A stretch of 64,000 nucleotides of DNA from Desulfomarina profundi (GCF_019703855.1 NZ_AP024086.1:496001-560000); one strand, 5' to 3'. Counted from the first letter of the stretch, positions 1 through 8,134 are shown. Program-made: numbers and translations. Notes: a model not told the origin generated them from the sequence alone.

Positions 1-398
1 ATTACCTTATTCCGTTTTTGAATATCATTGACAATCTGACTCTGCTCCCTCAGGCCAACAAGATCAATGAAAAGGCAGCACAGAAAAGGGCCATGGAGTT
101 ACTCCGTTATTTTGGTATTGGGGATAAGGAAAAAGCGATGCCCTCCCAACTTTCAGGTGGACAAAACCAACGGGTTGCCATTGCCAGGGCACTGGTCAAT
201 AATCCGCGAATCATCCTGGCTGATGAACCGACAGCGGCTCTTGACATGCAGCGCTCAGTGGATGTGGTAAAAATGCTGAAACAGATTGCAGTGGAACAGA
301 AGGTGGCAATTGTTATGGTAACCCATGATGACAGAATGCTCCCATACTGTGACCGGATTATGAAGATAGAAAACAAGGCAACCATATTTGATCAGTAA
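1..398 (+). CDS. ABC transporter ATP-binding protein, 3' part (LolD/DevA-like)
   Basis: Partial gene, open at the left edge; the reading frame continues upstream of the window (codons for YLIPFLN precede the first possible internal start). The visible part carries the ABC signature [15 protein letters not shown], a Walker B stretch [12 protein letters not shown] and the H-loop VMVTHDD, which is the second half of a nucleotide-binding domain. It would hydrolyse ATP on the cytoplasmic side for a membrane permease. The text around the Q-loop and signature resembles the LolD/DevA/MacB group, whose permeases act on lipoproteins or in tripartite export. The permease gene would lie to the left, so the substrate cannot be told. 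A palindrome begins 10 nt after the stop codon. Confidence 0.85.
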   Translation, partial: YLIPFLNIIDNLTLLPQANKINEKAAQKRAMELLRYFGIGDKEKAMPSQLSGGQNQRVAIARALVNNPRIILADEPTAALDMQRSVDVVKMLKQIAVEQKVAIVMVTHDDRMLPYCDRIMKIENKATIFDQ

Positions 399-408
399 TC
401 TCGTTGAA

Positions 409-477
409 CTGGAGTTCAGAGTTTCGTATTATCGGCGGAGGGCTCGTGCCACAAATCTCTGAAACTCTAAACTCCAG
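409..477. repeat. Imperfect palindrome after the ABC ATPase gene
   Basis: Arms 409-425 and 461-477 are reverse complements over 17 bases with one mismatch; the loop is 35 nt. No T-run follows, so it is not a standard intrinsic terminator. It could be a REP-like or miniature mobile repeat, or an mRNA-stabilising hairpin. Confidence 0.55.
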
Positions 478-806
478 GCCCTTTCCCTGTTGTGCTCCTA
501 CCGTTAGCAGAAGCATTGTCTCGACGTCTGCTATCCTGCCGATGTTCTGGAGATGTTGTATTGTTTGTCTGTTGCTGCCATTCCGTACGAAACGGGTTGT
601 GTTCTGCTTCACCTGCATTCCGTATGGTGCACCATTGTACAGAGTTCTTCATTGCTCATAGCTGAAGAATCATCCATCGCAAAGGTCGGTACGGCAGATA
701 ACAGTCAGCATCATTGTTGTTCCTGGTGTAAAGTAGTGTACGTTGTTGGAAAAAAAGAGGGTGCGGTAGTATCCGGAAATTTGAATTGCCGGAGGGAGTG
801 GAAGGT
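478..806. other. Intergenic stretch without a recognisable gene
   Basis: Short open frames exist on both strands but none has a ribosome-binding site or a family-like sequence. It presumably holds the promoter of the two-component pair; I could not pick out a convincing -35/-10 pair. Confidence 0.5.
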
Positions 807-1511
807 ATGAAACAGGTTTTGGTTATCGATGACGACAGGGAACTTTGCGAGTTGGTAAGTGATTTTTTAGAGTCGGAAGGGTTTGACGTTGAAACCGTTC
901 ATGATCCCCATATTGGTCTTCAACGTGCGCTGTCTGAAGAACACAGCCTGGTGGTGCTTGATGTGATGCTGCCGGGCATGACAGGGTTTGATCTTCTGCG
1001 TAGTCTCAGGCTTTCCTCGCAGGTGCCGGTGCTGATGCTCACTGCCAGAGGTGAAGATATTGACCGGATTATCGGGCTGGAGATGGGGGCTGATGATTAT
1101 CTACCCAAACCTTTTAATCCCCGTGAACTTGTAGCCAGGATTCATGCAATCTGCCGCCGTGTGCAATTTGTTGAAAAGGTTGAAGAAACTACACCATCCA
1201 GGATTCAGCTTGATGATATTATAATAGATGTTTCCACGCGAACGGTAAAACAGAACAACCAGGATGTCAGGATTACGGCTGTAGAGTTTTCTCTACTGTA
1301 TGAACTGATGAAACATGCCGGCAATGTTATGGAACGTAACGAATTGACCCGGAAGGTACTGGGGCGGGAGTTGGAAATTTTTGATCGTAGTATTGATGTT
1401 CATGTCAGCAGCCTGCGTAAAAAGCTTGGTCACAGGGTATATGACAGGGAACGGATTAAAACTGTCCGTTCTGTCGGCTACTTGTACACTTTGAACCTGA
1501 AAGATTCGTGA
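807..1511 (+). CDS. Two-component response regulator, OmpR/CpxR type
   Basis: A 234-residue regulator. The receiver domain (about residues 1-115) has the acidic pair in VIDDDREL, the phospho-acceptor Asp in VVLDVMLPG, the conserved Thr in LTARG and Lys in LPKPF. The C-terminal half (about 135-230) is an OmpR-type winged helix with DVHVSSLRKKLG and the ending TVRSVGYLY. I chose the ATG at 807 because GGAAGG precedes it and the receiver starts directly at MKQVLVIDDD; a longer frame from 786 adds seven unlikely residues. The stop codon overlaps the start of the downstream kinase gene, so the two are translationally coupled. The sequence is closest to CpxR-like envelope-stress regulators, but the target genes are unknown. 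Confidence 0.93.
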   Translation: MKQVLVIDDDRELCELVSDFLESEGFDVETVHDPHIGLQRALSEEHSLVVLDVMLPGMTGFDLLRSLRLSSQVPVLMLTARGEDIDRIIGLEMGADDYLPKPFNPRELVARIHAICRRVQFVEKVEETTPSRIQLDDIIIDVSTRTVKQNNQDVRITAVEFSLLYELMKHAGNVMERNELTRKVLGRELEIFDRSIDVHVSSLRKKLGHRVYDRERIKTVRSVGYLYTLNLKDS

Positions 1512-2938
1512 TTATGCGCAGCCTTTTTATTAAAATATTTCTGAGTTTTCTGCTTATCACACTTCTGGCAAGTGTTACAACTGCGGCGATTTCCTACTGG
1601 GCACAGATTGGTCCCTATGCCCAGTTGAAAAATCGCCTGGAGCAGCATCAGTACCAGTCTGTTCTCCACACCATGGCGGTGACAGGGATTGCAGCAGTAA
1701 AAATATTGGAAACTGGTGGTGAGCAGGAGCTTGTCTCTTACCTGATCGAGATTGAGCAGGATGCTGATGACCATATTTTTATAGTCAAGGCAGACGGTCG
1801 TACGTTTTCCGGCAGGGAGTTGCCCTCTGGTGCAGCTGATCTTGTTGAATCAGTCCATCGTTCTGCTGATATTCAATATATTATAGAGGAAACAGCAATT
1901 ATTGTGGCAAAGCCTTTTGAAGTTCCAGGCTGGAAAGAAACTGTTTTGATCGGAACTATTCCCAGAATCACCTGGCCGCCTTCTTTTCCACAGGGAATAC
2001 AGAACCGGAAACAGTTTAATGACTTTTCTTTTCATTTCCCGTTTGGGCTGCCGCTTCTTATCATGATGCTTGTGGCTGCCACCGGCTGTTACCTGCTGGC
2101 CAGATCATTGACTGCCCCGGTTCGTTATCTGCGTGCTGCGGTTCAGCAGATGGCCAAGGGAGATTTTTCGGTTCGCATTTCCCTGCCTCTCGGACGGAAA
2201 GATGAAATTGCTGATTTGAGCAGGGATTTCAACACCATGATTGAACGGATAGCATTTCTGATTGAAGCGCAGAAACGCTTACTGCGAGATATTTCCCATG
2301 AACTGCGTTCCCCTTTAACCCGAATGAATGTGTCGCTGGAACTGGTTCGGCGGCAACCGGAAAATGCAGAATCTTATTTGCTGCGAATTGAAAAGGAGTC
2401 GGACAGATTGAACGACCTCATCGGGCAGCTGCTCACCCTGACCAGGCTCGAAGGAAAGGTGGACAATAAGGAAAAGGAACAGCTGAACGTCTCGGAGCTG
2501 GTTGAGGAGATAGCAGGCGATGCCAATTTTGAAGCAGCCGGTCTTGACCGAAGGGTGCAGCTTGGAACTCTTGATAATGCCATGGTTCTGGGATCCAGAG
2601 AGATGCTCGGCAGGGCGCTGGAAAATGTGATTCGCAATGGTTTACATTACACCGCAGCAGGAACAGTTGTTGACGTTGAGGTTGTACAGGATGAGGGGCA
2701 TGTGACAATACGCATCAGAGATCATGGTGTTGGCGTGCCTGAGGACAAGCTTGAGCAGATTTTTAAACCGTTTTACAGGGTGGCAGAATCGCGGAATCGG
2801 GACAGCGGCGGGAATGGTATAGGCCTGGCCATTGCAAAACAGGCGGTATTAATGCATGGTGGAAGCATTGAAGCCCGCAACCATACAGATGGAGGACTTG
2901 TTGTTGTATTGCGTCTGCCATTGCAGAACGGGACATGA
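1508..2938 (+). CDS. Sensor histidine kinase, CpxA-like
   Basis: A 476-residue membrane kinase that would phosphorylate the regulator encoded just upstream. Order of parts: an N-terminal membrane segment (about 5-27), a periplasmic sensor of roughly 150 residues, a second membrane segment (LPLLIMMLVAATGCYLLA, about 178-196), a HAMP linker, the HisKA box with the phospho-acceptor His in DISHELRSPLTR, then the ATPase domain with N box ENVIRNGLHY, G1 box DHGVGVPEDKL, F box FKPFYR and G2 box GGNGIGLAIAKQ. Translation starts at GTG 1508 overlapping the regulator's TGA, or at ATG 1514. The sensor region shows no ligand motif I recognise. CpxA-like is a similarity-based label; the signal is unknown. 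Confidence 0.92.
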   Translation: MIMRSLFIKIFLSFLLITLLASVTTAAISYWAQIGPYAQLKNRLEQHQYQSVLHTMAVTGIAAVKILETGGEQELVSYLIEIEQDADDHIFIVKADGRTFSGRELPSGAADLVESVHRSADIQYIIEETAIIVAKPFEVPGWKETVLIGTIPRITWPPSFPQGIQNRKQFNDFSFHFPFGLPLLIMMLVAATGCYLLARSLTAPVRYLRAAVQQMAKGDFSVRISLPLGRKDEIADLSRDFNTMIERIAFLIEAQKRLLRDISHELRSPLTRMNVSLELVRRQPENAESYLLRIEKESDRLNDLIGQLLTLTRLEGKVDNKEKEQLNVSELVEEIAGDANFEAAGLDRRVQLGTLDNAMVLGSREMLGRALENVIRNGLHYTAAGTVVDVEVVQDEGHVTIRIRDHGVGVPEDKLEQIFKPFYRVAESRNRDSGGNGIGLAIAKQAVLMHGGSIEARNHTDGGLVVVLRLPLQNGT

Positions 2939-2939
2939 G

Positions 2940-3185
2940 TGTTAATTGCTTTTTTTTGAGAAATGGTGTTAATGTATTTTTCCAAAGCTGGGCCAAGGGA
3001 TGTATTCATGGCCCTTCGCGGATTTTGATACCGCTGATCTTTCATATCCTGCTCAACAACGGTTGCCCAGGCGATAGCTTCTCCTTTGGTATCAAAAGTC
3101 CTGGCAACGGTTTCAAACCCTTTTCGACGTACTGTCGCCAGATAGCTTATTCCGCATTTGATTTTCGTTTTTCAATTCGAGCCAA
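2940..3185 (-). pseudogene. Remnant of a phage-type tyrosine integrase, N-terminal part
   Basis: Reading the minus strand from a TTG at 3185 gives LARIEKRKSNA. After a one-base frameshift at about 3153 it continues as ISYLATVRRKGFETVARTF, then TKGEAIAWATVVEQDMKDQ and a stretch ending near SQKKAINTH. This is the typical N-terminal start of tyrosine recombinases of phages and islands (an Arm-type DNA-binding domain followed by the start of the SAM-like core-binding domain). The catalytic domain is missing: the homology fades at the 3' end of the histidine kinase gene. The fragment points away from the neighbouring tRNA-Leu on the same strand, as island integrases often do. It is a decayed, non-functional remnant of an integrated element. 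Confidence 0.75.
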
Positions 3186-3270
3186 TTTTGCTCCAATTTT
3201 GCTTCATTTTGTAACCAAAATAGCATAAAACAGCAAAAGACAGCAAGAGAGGAGGAAAAGTATGAAGACA

Positions 3271-3311
3271 CAAAAAAAGGCTTTATCCCATTATTACTGG
3301 GATAAAGCCTT
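3271..3311 (-). terminator. Intrinsic terminator of tRNA-Leu
   Basis: Arms 3277-3290 and 3298-3311 form a perfect 14-bp stem with a 7-nt loop. On the minus strand the stem is followed by a run of T, directly downstream of the tRNA. Confidence 0.88.
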
Positions 3312-3321
3312 GAAATTTAAA

Positions 3322-3408
3322 TGGTGCCGAAGGGGAGACTCGAACTCCCACGAGGATACCCTCACTAGACCCTGAACCTAGCGCGTCTACCAATTCCGCC
3401 ACTTCGGC
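3322..3408 (-). tRNA. tRNA-Leu (anticodon CAG)
   Basis: Minus strand, 87 nt including an encoded CCA. The acceptor arms GCCGAAG and CTTCGGC pair. The D-arm is followed by the anticodon loop TTCAGGG (anticodon CAG), a long variable arm typical of a class II tRNA, and a T-arm with GTTCGAGTC. It is a single transcription unit closed by the terminator at 3271-3311. Confidence 0.95.
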
Positions 3409-3495
3409 AAGTGCGGTAGAATATGAACCCTGAGCGGTTATTTGTCAAGACTTTCTTGACCCAATAAAAAAAAAATATGTATCCTGAAATGGTTT

Positions 3496-4467
3496 ATGAA
3501 AATTTATAGAGATATTGGTGAGATCAGCAGCCCACTGAAGGGAGCTTGCGTAACCATAGGAAATTTTGACGGTGTACATCTTGGTCACCAGCAGCTTTTT
3601 GCAGAGGTTGTGAAAAGTGTGTCGAAGAAAAACGGGACAAGTGTGGCGATAACTTTTGATCCACATCCACTTCAGATTTTACTGCCGCAAGGGATAAAAC
3701 TGATTTCGACCATTGAGCAGAAAATTGAACTGGTGGAGATGGCCGGTATAGATGTTCTGCTTGTCATCCCCTTTACCCTTGAGTTTGCGAAAACCACTGC
3801 TGAATATTTCGTGGAGCATTATCTGGTGGAAAAGCTCGGGCTGAAGGAGCTTGTAGTCGGTTATGATTATGCCTTTGGCAAAGGGAGGAGCGGTAATATT
3901 GAGTTTCTCAGGAGACAAGGAGAAAAATTTGGTTTTCCGGTTAAGATAATTAATCCTTTTTATGAAAAAGGTGAACTTGTCAGTTCCACGAAAATACGGC
4001 AGCTTGTGATGAATGGAAGGATGGCGGATGCCTGCGCTCTTCTGGGAAGGTATTATCAGATTCGCGGGACGGTTCGTGTCGGCAGACAGCGTGGGGGAAA
4101 AGAGATTGGTTTTCCCACGGCCAACCTGAAGTTTGATCGGGAGGATCTTGTGCCCAAGCATGGTGTTTACGTCACCCAGGTCATATGTGAGGGGCATTGT
4201 TATGGAGGAATCCTCAATATCGGTCGCAATCCGACTTTCGGGGAAGACCAGCTGGTGGCGGAGACGCATATTTTTAATTTTAACAAAGATATTTACGGTA
4301 AACCCATAAAAGTCAATCTGATTAAATTTCTCAGAAGTGAGCGTAAATTTCCCGGTGTGAAGGAACTGGCCGCTCAGATTGAAAAGGATGTCAAACAGGC
4401 AAAACAGATTCTCCATGCAGAAAAAGATAAATTACAGTCAACCTGCGGGGAAAGGTTCAATCGTTGA
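3496..4467 (+). CDS. ribF: Bifunctional riboflavin kinase / FAD synthetase
   Basis: A 323-residue cytosolic enzyme that phosphorylates riboflavin to FMN and adenylates FMN to FAD. The N-terminal nucleotidyltransferase half shows TIGNFDGVHLGHQQL (about residues 21-35), the FDPHP loop and the SSTKIRQL motif near 166-173. The C-terminal flavokinase half begins around RGTVRVGRQRGG and has the KEIGFPTANL motif near 202-211 that binds nucleotide and flavin. Length is typical of the family. It supplies FAD and FMN to the flavoproteins encoded nearby, such as AprA and QmoA/B, and lies a few kilobases from the riboflavin synthesis genes. The ribosome-binding site is weak; ATG 3496 is chosen because the conserved domain begins soon after it. 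Confidence 0.95.
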   Translation: MKIYRDIGEISSPLKGACVTIGNFDGVHLGHQQLFAEVVKSVSKKNGTSVAITFDPHPLQILLPQGIKLISTIEQKIELVEMAGIDVLLVIPFTLEFAKTTAEYFVEHYLVEKLGLKELVVGYDYAFGKGRSGNIEFLRRQGEKFGFPVKIINPFYEKGELVSSTKIRQLVMNGRMADACALLGRYYQIRGTVRVGRQRGGKEIGFPTANLKFDREDLVPKHGVYVTQVICEGHCYGGILNIGRNPTFGEDQLVAETHIFNFNKDIYGKPIKVNLIKFLRSERKFPGVKELAAQIEKDVKQAKQILHAEKDKLQSTCGERFNR

Positions 4468-4620
4468 TGGTGCCGACTGTATTTTAGGTTGCAAGTAAAG
4501 GGAAGGTGTCTATATTGTAGGCGGCCGGGGAAATGACAGGTCAAAGAGTACACAAAACTGTATCCCGTCTGTAAAAAACAGCGGGTTGTTTTTATAGATA
4601 GAGAAAATTTGAGGAAAATT

Positions 4621-5250
4621 ATGTCTGAACAGCTGCAGGAAGATTTATCCAAAGTAATAGCGGAACTGGAAAAAAAATGCAAGGAACACCCCAACTCTGT
4701 AATGGCCTTCCATCACCTGGGTCTGGTGTATATGAAGGCGGGCAGGATTGACGAGGCCATAAAAGCTCTCGAGACAGCCATTGAGATTGATGATTTAAGT
4801 TGTGAGAGCATGATTAATCTTGGAGCAATCTATTTCGGCAGGGGTAATCTTGAAAAGGCAAGGAAACTTAATGAGAATGCCGTGAAAGTACAGCCGGAAA
4901 ATGCCCAGGCACATACCAATCTTGGTCTGATTTATCAACAGAGCAATGAGCTTGATAAGGCCATTGCTTCGTATGAAAAAGCCCTGCAGTGCGATCCGAA
5001 ACTTGCCAATATCTGGATGAACCTCACCTCGGTTCTGACCATGAAAGGGGAAGATGAGCGTGCTGAGAAAGCGGCAAGAAAGGGGTTGGAGCTGGATCCC
5101 GATTCTTCGCTTGGTCATAATAATCTGGCCGTTGCCCTGTATTTCAACGGAAAATATTCAGAAGCGAAAGAACACCTGGATAAGGCAAAGGAACTGGGTT
5201 ACTCAGTTGATCCCAAATTTGCCGCCAGTCTTGCGGAAAAGCTCGGCTGA
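4621..5250 (+). CDS. Tetratricopeptide-repeat protein
   Basis: A 209-residue protein made almost entirely of TPR helices. At least five repeats can be read, for instance around MAFHHLGLVYMKAGRIDEAI, INLGAIYFGRGNLEKA, HTNLGLIYQQSNELDKAI, IWMNLTSVLTMKGEDERAE and HNNLAVALYFNGKYSEAKE. There is no signal peptide or membrane segment, so it is probably a cytoplasmic protein-protein interaction scaffold. The start at ATG 4621 has GAGGA six bases upstream; an in-frame TTG at 4609 has no site. It sits in the same direction as the next gene, the HEAT-like protein. No specific function can be assigned. Confidence 0.85.
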   Translation: MSEQLQEDLSKVIAELEKKCKEHPNSVMAFHHLGLVYMKAGRIDEAIKALETAIEIDDLSCESMINLGAIYFGRGNLEKARKLNENAVKVQPENAQAHTNLGLIYQQSNELDKAIASYEKALQCDPKLANIWMNLTSVLTMKGEDERAEKAARKGLELDPDSSLGHNNLAVALYFNGKYSEAKEHLDKAKELGYSVDPKFAASLAEKLG

Positions 5251-5324
5251 TTATTCGGGCCTGTAGTTATTTTCACTTTCCGAAATACAGGAATGGGGTT
5301 TTCATTTTTATCAGCAATGGGCAG

Positions 5325-6449
5325 ATGGCTAAAGATATAGTAACAACAGATCCCTGGTGTCCGTTTTGCGGGCAGAAGGTAGGCAGGGCAACGGACAGCC
5401 CGGAGAGGCAGATGTACGAATTTCCCATGGGGGAGTGTCAGTGTGGGGCTGTATATGCCTGTGAGGCAACCGGTCACAATGTGGGGGCGGCCATGGTGGA
5501 AGCACTCATGTACGCCTGTGACGGCAACAGCGATTTCGCCTGGGAGCTTCTTCCGGAAGAGGATTATCTGACCGGACGGATAGAGAATTATGATGAGCGG
5601 ACCCATCAGGTCGTTGCCAAGAAAAATATCGATGGAAGGGCCGTTCGCGGGGTGCTTTATTTTGTTCGTTTGCATACTGATGTCTCTGAAATTGCAAAAA
5701 AAATACAACAGAAAAACAGGGAAATCACCAACGAAACACTCCAGGCTCTTCTGAAAGAAGACAGGGCGGAGATTGAGCCGCTTCCGGAGAAAGACACGGT
5801 CAGGAAAAAAATCACCAAAAGACAGATTAAAGGGCTGGTCAGCCAGGGTGACGTGGAAGGTCTTGTTGCCCTCTGTTTCGGGGATAAAAAAGGACTTCGT
5901 CTCCTGCAGAGACTTCTCTATGACCCGGTGGAAGAGAACCGCTGGTATGTGGCCTGGATCACGGGGCGGGTCTGTGCCAGGCTGTCAAGTCGTGAACCGG
6001 GGCAGGTGTCGGAACTCCTTCACAGGCTGTTTGAGGCCTGTTCCGACTCTGCGGCAACTCCATGGGGAATGGTGGAAACCATCGGTTATATTGTTTCCAT
6101 GCGACCGGATATTTTTGGAGCGTTTGCCAGGCATCTTCTCAATTATATCCACGAACCCTCCACCCGGACTCAGGTGCTCTGGGCATTGGCTGAAGTCTCA
6201 AAAAACCGGCCTGACCTGATCAGAAACCTTCCCTTCTACAGTCTTTTTGATTTCCTGCAACACCCTGATGCAGGTGTACGGGGTAACTGTGTGCGTCTTA
6301 TGGGGAACATCAGGGCAAAGGAAGTCAGGGGAAAACTTGCGGAATTGCAGGAAGATGGTGAGGAATTTATATATTATAAGGACGGGGAACCTGTATCCAT
6401 GACAGTTGGCAAGGCTGCTGTGGATGCTATTCGTGCCGTTGATGGGTAA
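5325..6449 (+). CDS. HEAT-like repeat protein with N-terminal cysteine motif (possibly DVU0298-like)
   Basis: A 374-residue protein. The N-terminal 50 residues carry CPFC (12-15) and CQC (38-40) followed by another Cys at 46, arranged like a zinc or metal knuckle. The middle is charged. The last 200 residues are alpha-helical repeats of PBS-lyase/HEAT character: LLQRLLYDPVEENRWYVAWI, then ALAEVSKNRPDLI, then FLQHPDAGVRGNCVRLMGNI. From memory it resembles a family of uncharacterised proteins found in sulfate reducers (DVU0298-like); I could not search to confirm this. No enzymatic motif was seen. Its stop codon TAA lies inside the left arm of the palindrome at 6446, so the element defines the very end of the protein. 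Confidence 0.7.
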   Translation: MAKDIVTTDPWCPFCGQKVGRATDSPERQMYEFPMGECQCGAVYACEATGHNVGAAMVEALMYACDGNSDFAWELLPEEDYLTGRIENYDERTHQVVAKKNIDGRAVRGVLYFVRLHTDVSEIAKKIQQKNREITNETLQALLKEDRAEIEPLPEKDTVRKKITKRQIKGLVSQGDVEGLVALCFGDKKGLRLLQRLLYDPVEENRWYVAWITGRVCARLSSREPGQVSELLHRLFEACSDSAATPWGMVETIGYIVSMRPDIFGAFARHLLNYIHEPSTRTQVLWALAEVSKNRPDLIRNLPFYSLFDFLQHPDAGVRGNCVRLMGNIRAKEVRGKLAELQEDGEEFIYYKDGEPVSMTVGKAAVDAIRAVDG

Positions 6450-6552
6450 GTGATCAGGGGTACCGCATATTCGCACGGTCGCGACTGCCCGCATAGTGGG
6501 CTATAGCGTCCAGTCACGCCTGCACGAATCTACGGCACCCCTGACCACTTAC
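6446..6552. repeat. 107-bp imperfect palindromic element
   Basis: End arms 6446-6465 and 6533-6552 are reverse complements at 18 of 20 positions. The pairing continues inward imperfectly (the attcg/cgaat portion and the following GC-rich stretch), so almost the whole element can fold into one long cruciform or hairpin. There is no coding potential and no T-tail. The left arm supplies the stop codon of the preceding gene. It is compatible with a miniature palindromic transposable or REP-like repeat. Confidence 0.65.
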
Positions 6553-6621
6553 AGAGGTAAGGTAAATGAAAACACATAGTTACAAATCCTGTGACCAGTT
6601 ACGTTGATGGAGGATTGTCAG

Positions 6622-7224
6622 ATGAGCAGTAAGTTACAGAATATTGAGTCGATTGCTCCGGTTGCCGGGGATGGGGCGGAAAAGAAAGTGACTGATTCCG
6701 TGCAGGCCGAGTATGAAGAGGGGAAACGTTTTCTCGAAAATAATAATCCGGGTCAGGCGGCAGTTGCACTGCATAACGCCCTGGTCGGGTTTGAAAAAAG
6801 AGACGATGAGTCAGGAGTGGCCAATGCCTGCAATCAACTGGGTCTTGTCTGTCTGGTCAAAAAAGAGTATGACCTTGCCCTGGAACATTTTCAGAAGACG
6901 TTTGCAATCTGTGACAAGTCCAATGACAGGATGAGTCTTATCGCTGTTTCAAAAAATATCATTAGAGCTTATCGTGGTCTTGAGCAGTATGATAAGGCAG
7001 TATCACAGGCCCTTGAAGTTCTTGACTGGTATCAGGATAATCGCGATCCCCAGGGGGCCGTTTCAACCCTTGAACTGCTCGCTGAAATTTATATCGATTC
7101 TGGAAATAATAACGGTGCGGCGGATGCTTACAGGACGGCTGCTTCCATTCATAAAAATTTCAAGCATAATAATATAGCAGCGGGCCTTATTGAAAAGGCT
7201 GAACGTCTGGAGAAGGAAGGTTGA
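6622..7224 (+). CDS. Tetratricopeptide-repeat protein
   Basis: A 200-residue TPR protein. Helical repeats are visible around YEEGKRFLENNNPGQAAVAL, ACNQLGLVCLVKKEYDLALE, SKNIIRAYRGLEQYDKAVS and LELLAEIYIDSGNNNGAADA, with the spacing of the Rapsyn/Fem1-like type of TPR. ATG 6622 is chosen because GGAGG at 6609-6613 lies eight bases before it; an in-frame ATG at 6607 overlaps that site. No membrane segment or signal peptide is seen. It lies 19 bases before ribE and in the same direction, so it is probably cotranscribed with the riboflavin genes, but nothing indicates a flavin role. Confidence 0.83.
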   Translation: MSSKLQNIESIAPVAGDGAEKKVTDSVQAEYEEGKRFLENNNPGQAAVALHNALVGFEKRDDESGVANACNQLGLVCLVKKEYDLALEHFQKTFAICDKSNDRMSLIAVSKNIIRAYRGLEQYDKAVSQALEVLDWYQDNRDPQGAVSTLELLAEIYIDSGNNNGAADAYRTAASIHKNFKHNNIAAGLIEKAERLEKEG

Positions 7225-7243
7225 TCTGTCGAGGAGACCTGTC

Positions 7244-7903
7244 ATGTTTACCGGAATAATAGAGGGGGTTGGCAGACTCGTTGCAAAGAAATCGGTTGGT
7301 GGTGGTCTTGTGTTTGCCATTGAGGCCGGATTTGATCTTCGAGATCCTGTGGAGGGAGAATCCATTGCAGTCAGTGGAACATGTCTGACAGCCTATAATA
7401 TAAAGGGTCGCAGTTTTCAGGCTGATGTTTCTCCGGAAACCCTCAAGCGCACCCGACTTGGTTTGCTCAATCAGGGTGACAATGTCAACCTGGAGCGGGC
7501 ACTGAAGTTGTCTGATCGACTTGGAGGGCATATGGTGGCCGGTCATGTGGACTGTATGGCCAGGGTAAAAACCATAGAGAAGGCCGGGGAGTATACAATC
7601 TTTACCTTTTCTCTTACTCCGGAACTGGACAGGTATGTGATTGAAAAAGGGTCCATTACCATTGACGGTGTCAGTCTGACAGTGAACAGTTGCAGGCCTG
7701 GTATTTTTGCTGTTTCCATAATTCCTCATACCCTGGCGGTCACGACGCTGGGAGAGTTGACGGTGGGTGACAGGGTAAATATAGAAGTTGATCTTATAGG
7801 GAAATATGTGGAGAAGCTTCTTTTTTCATCGAAAGATCGGAATATTGAGAATAAAGGGGAAGGTATCGGACCCGGTTTTCTGGCAAAGCATGGATTTGTA
7901 TAA
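7244..7903 (+). CDS. ribE: Riboflavin synthase, alpha subunit
   Basis: A 219-residue enzyme that dismutates two 6,7-dimethyl-8-ribityllumazine molecules into riboflavin and a pyrimidinedione. The near-invariant start MFTGIIEGVG fixes the start at 7244, with GAGGAG seven bases upstream; a frame open from 7190 is an artefact overlapping the TPR gene. Two lumazine-binding domains are seen. The first (about 1-97) has SGTCLTAYN and ADVSPETLKRT. The second (about 98-195) has LGGHMVAGHVDCMA, then KGSITIDGVSLTVN and IIPHTLAVTTLG. Length is normal. The product of ribH is its substrate. Confidence 0.96.
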   Translation: MFTGIIEGVGRLVAKKSVGGGLVFAIEAGFDLRDPVEGESIAVSGTCLTAYNIKGRSFQADVSPETLKRTRLGLLNQGDNVNLERALKLSDRLGGHMVAGHVDCMARVKTIEKAGEYTIFTFSLTPELDRYVIEKGSITIDGVSLTVNSCRPGIFAVSIIPHTLAVTTLGELTVGDRVNIEVDLIGKYVEKLLFSSKDRNIENKGEGIGPGFLAKHGFV

Positions 7904-7952
7904 CCGGAATTCAGGTACAGGTATACCTGGATGAAAGAAAATCTGGAATTTT

Positions 7953-8081
7953 GATGGACTCGTAAAAACTCCGATCTACTGCGTTGTGGGGTGATCGTGT
8001 AATGCTCGACGTACTCTATGTACGCCTGCGCTTACACGACACCGCCACGCCTTGTATATCGAAGTTTTTCCAGAGTCCATC
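7953..8081. repeat. 129-bp imperfect palindromic element between ribE and ribBA
   Basis: Ends read GATGGACTCgtaaaaact at 7953 and, inverted, agtttttccaGAGTCCATC ending at 8081. About 50 bases of each arm pair with scattered mismatches, and the centre (gtact-ctat-gtac) is itself a small palindrome. Elements beginning with this kind of GATGGACTC end recur between genes in Desulfobacterota genomes as far as I remember. There is no coding potential. It lies inside the riboflavin gene run and could alter readthrough from ribE to ribBA. Confidence 0.7.
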
Positions 8082-8134
8082 TGAGAACGTTGAACGACTT
8101 TTTACAAGATCATCAATTTTAGAGTGTGAATATT

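Noticed and set aside
404-661. Open frames between the ABC ATPase and the response regulator
   Set aside because: Several overlapping short frames on both strands, cysteine-rich and without start signals; one arm of the palindrome lies inside them.
2935-3228. 97-residue open frame on the plus strand after the histidine kinase
   Set aside because: The minus strand of the same DNA reads as an integrase N-terminus, which explains the region better.
7904-8134. FMN riboswitch upstream of ribBA
   Set aside because: The conserved RFN core sequences were not found; the gap is mostly the 129-bp palindrome.
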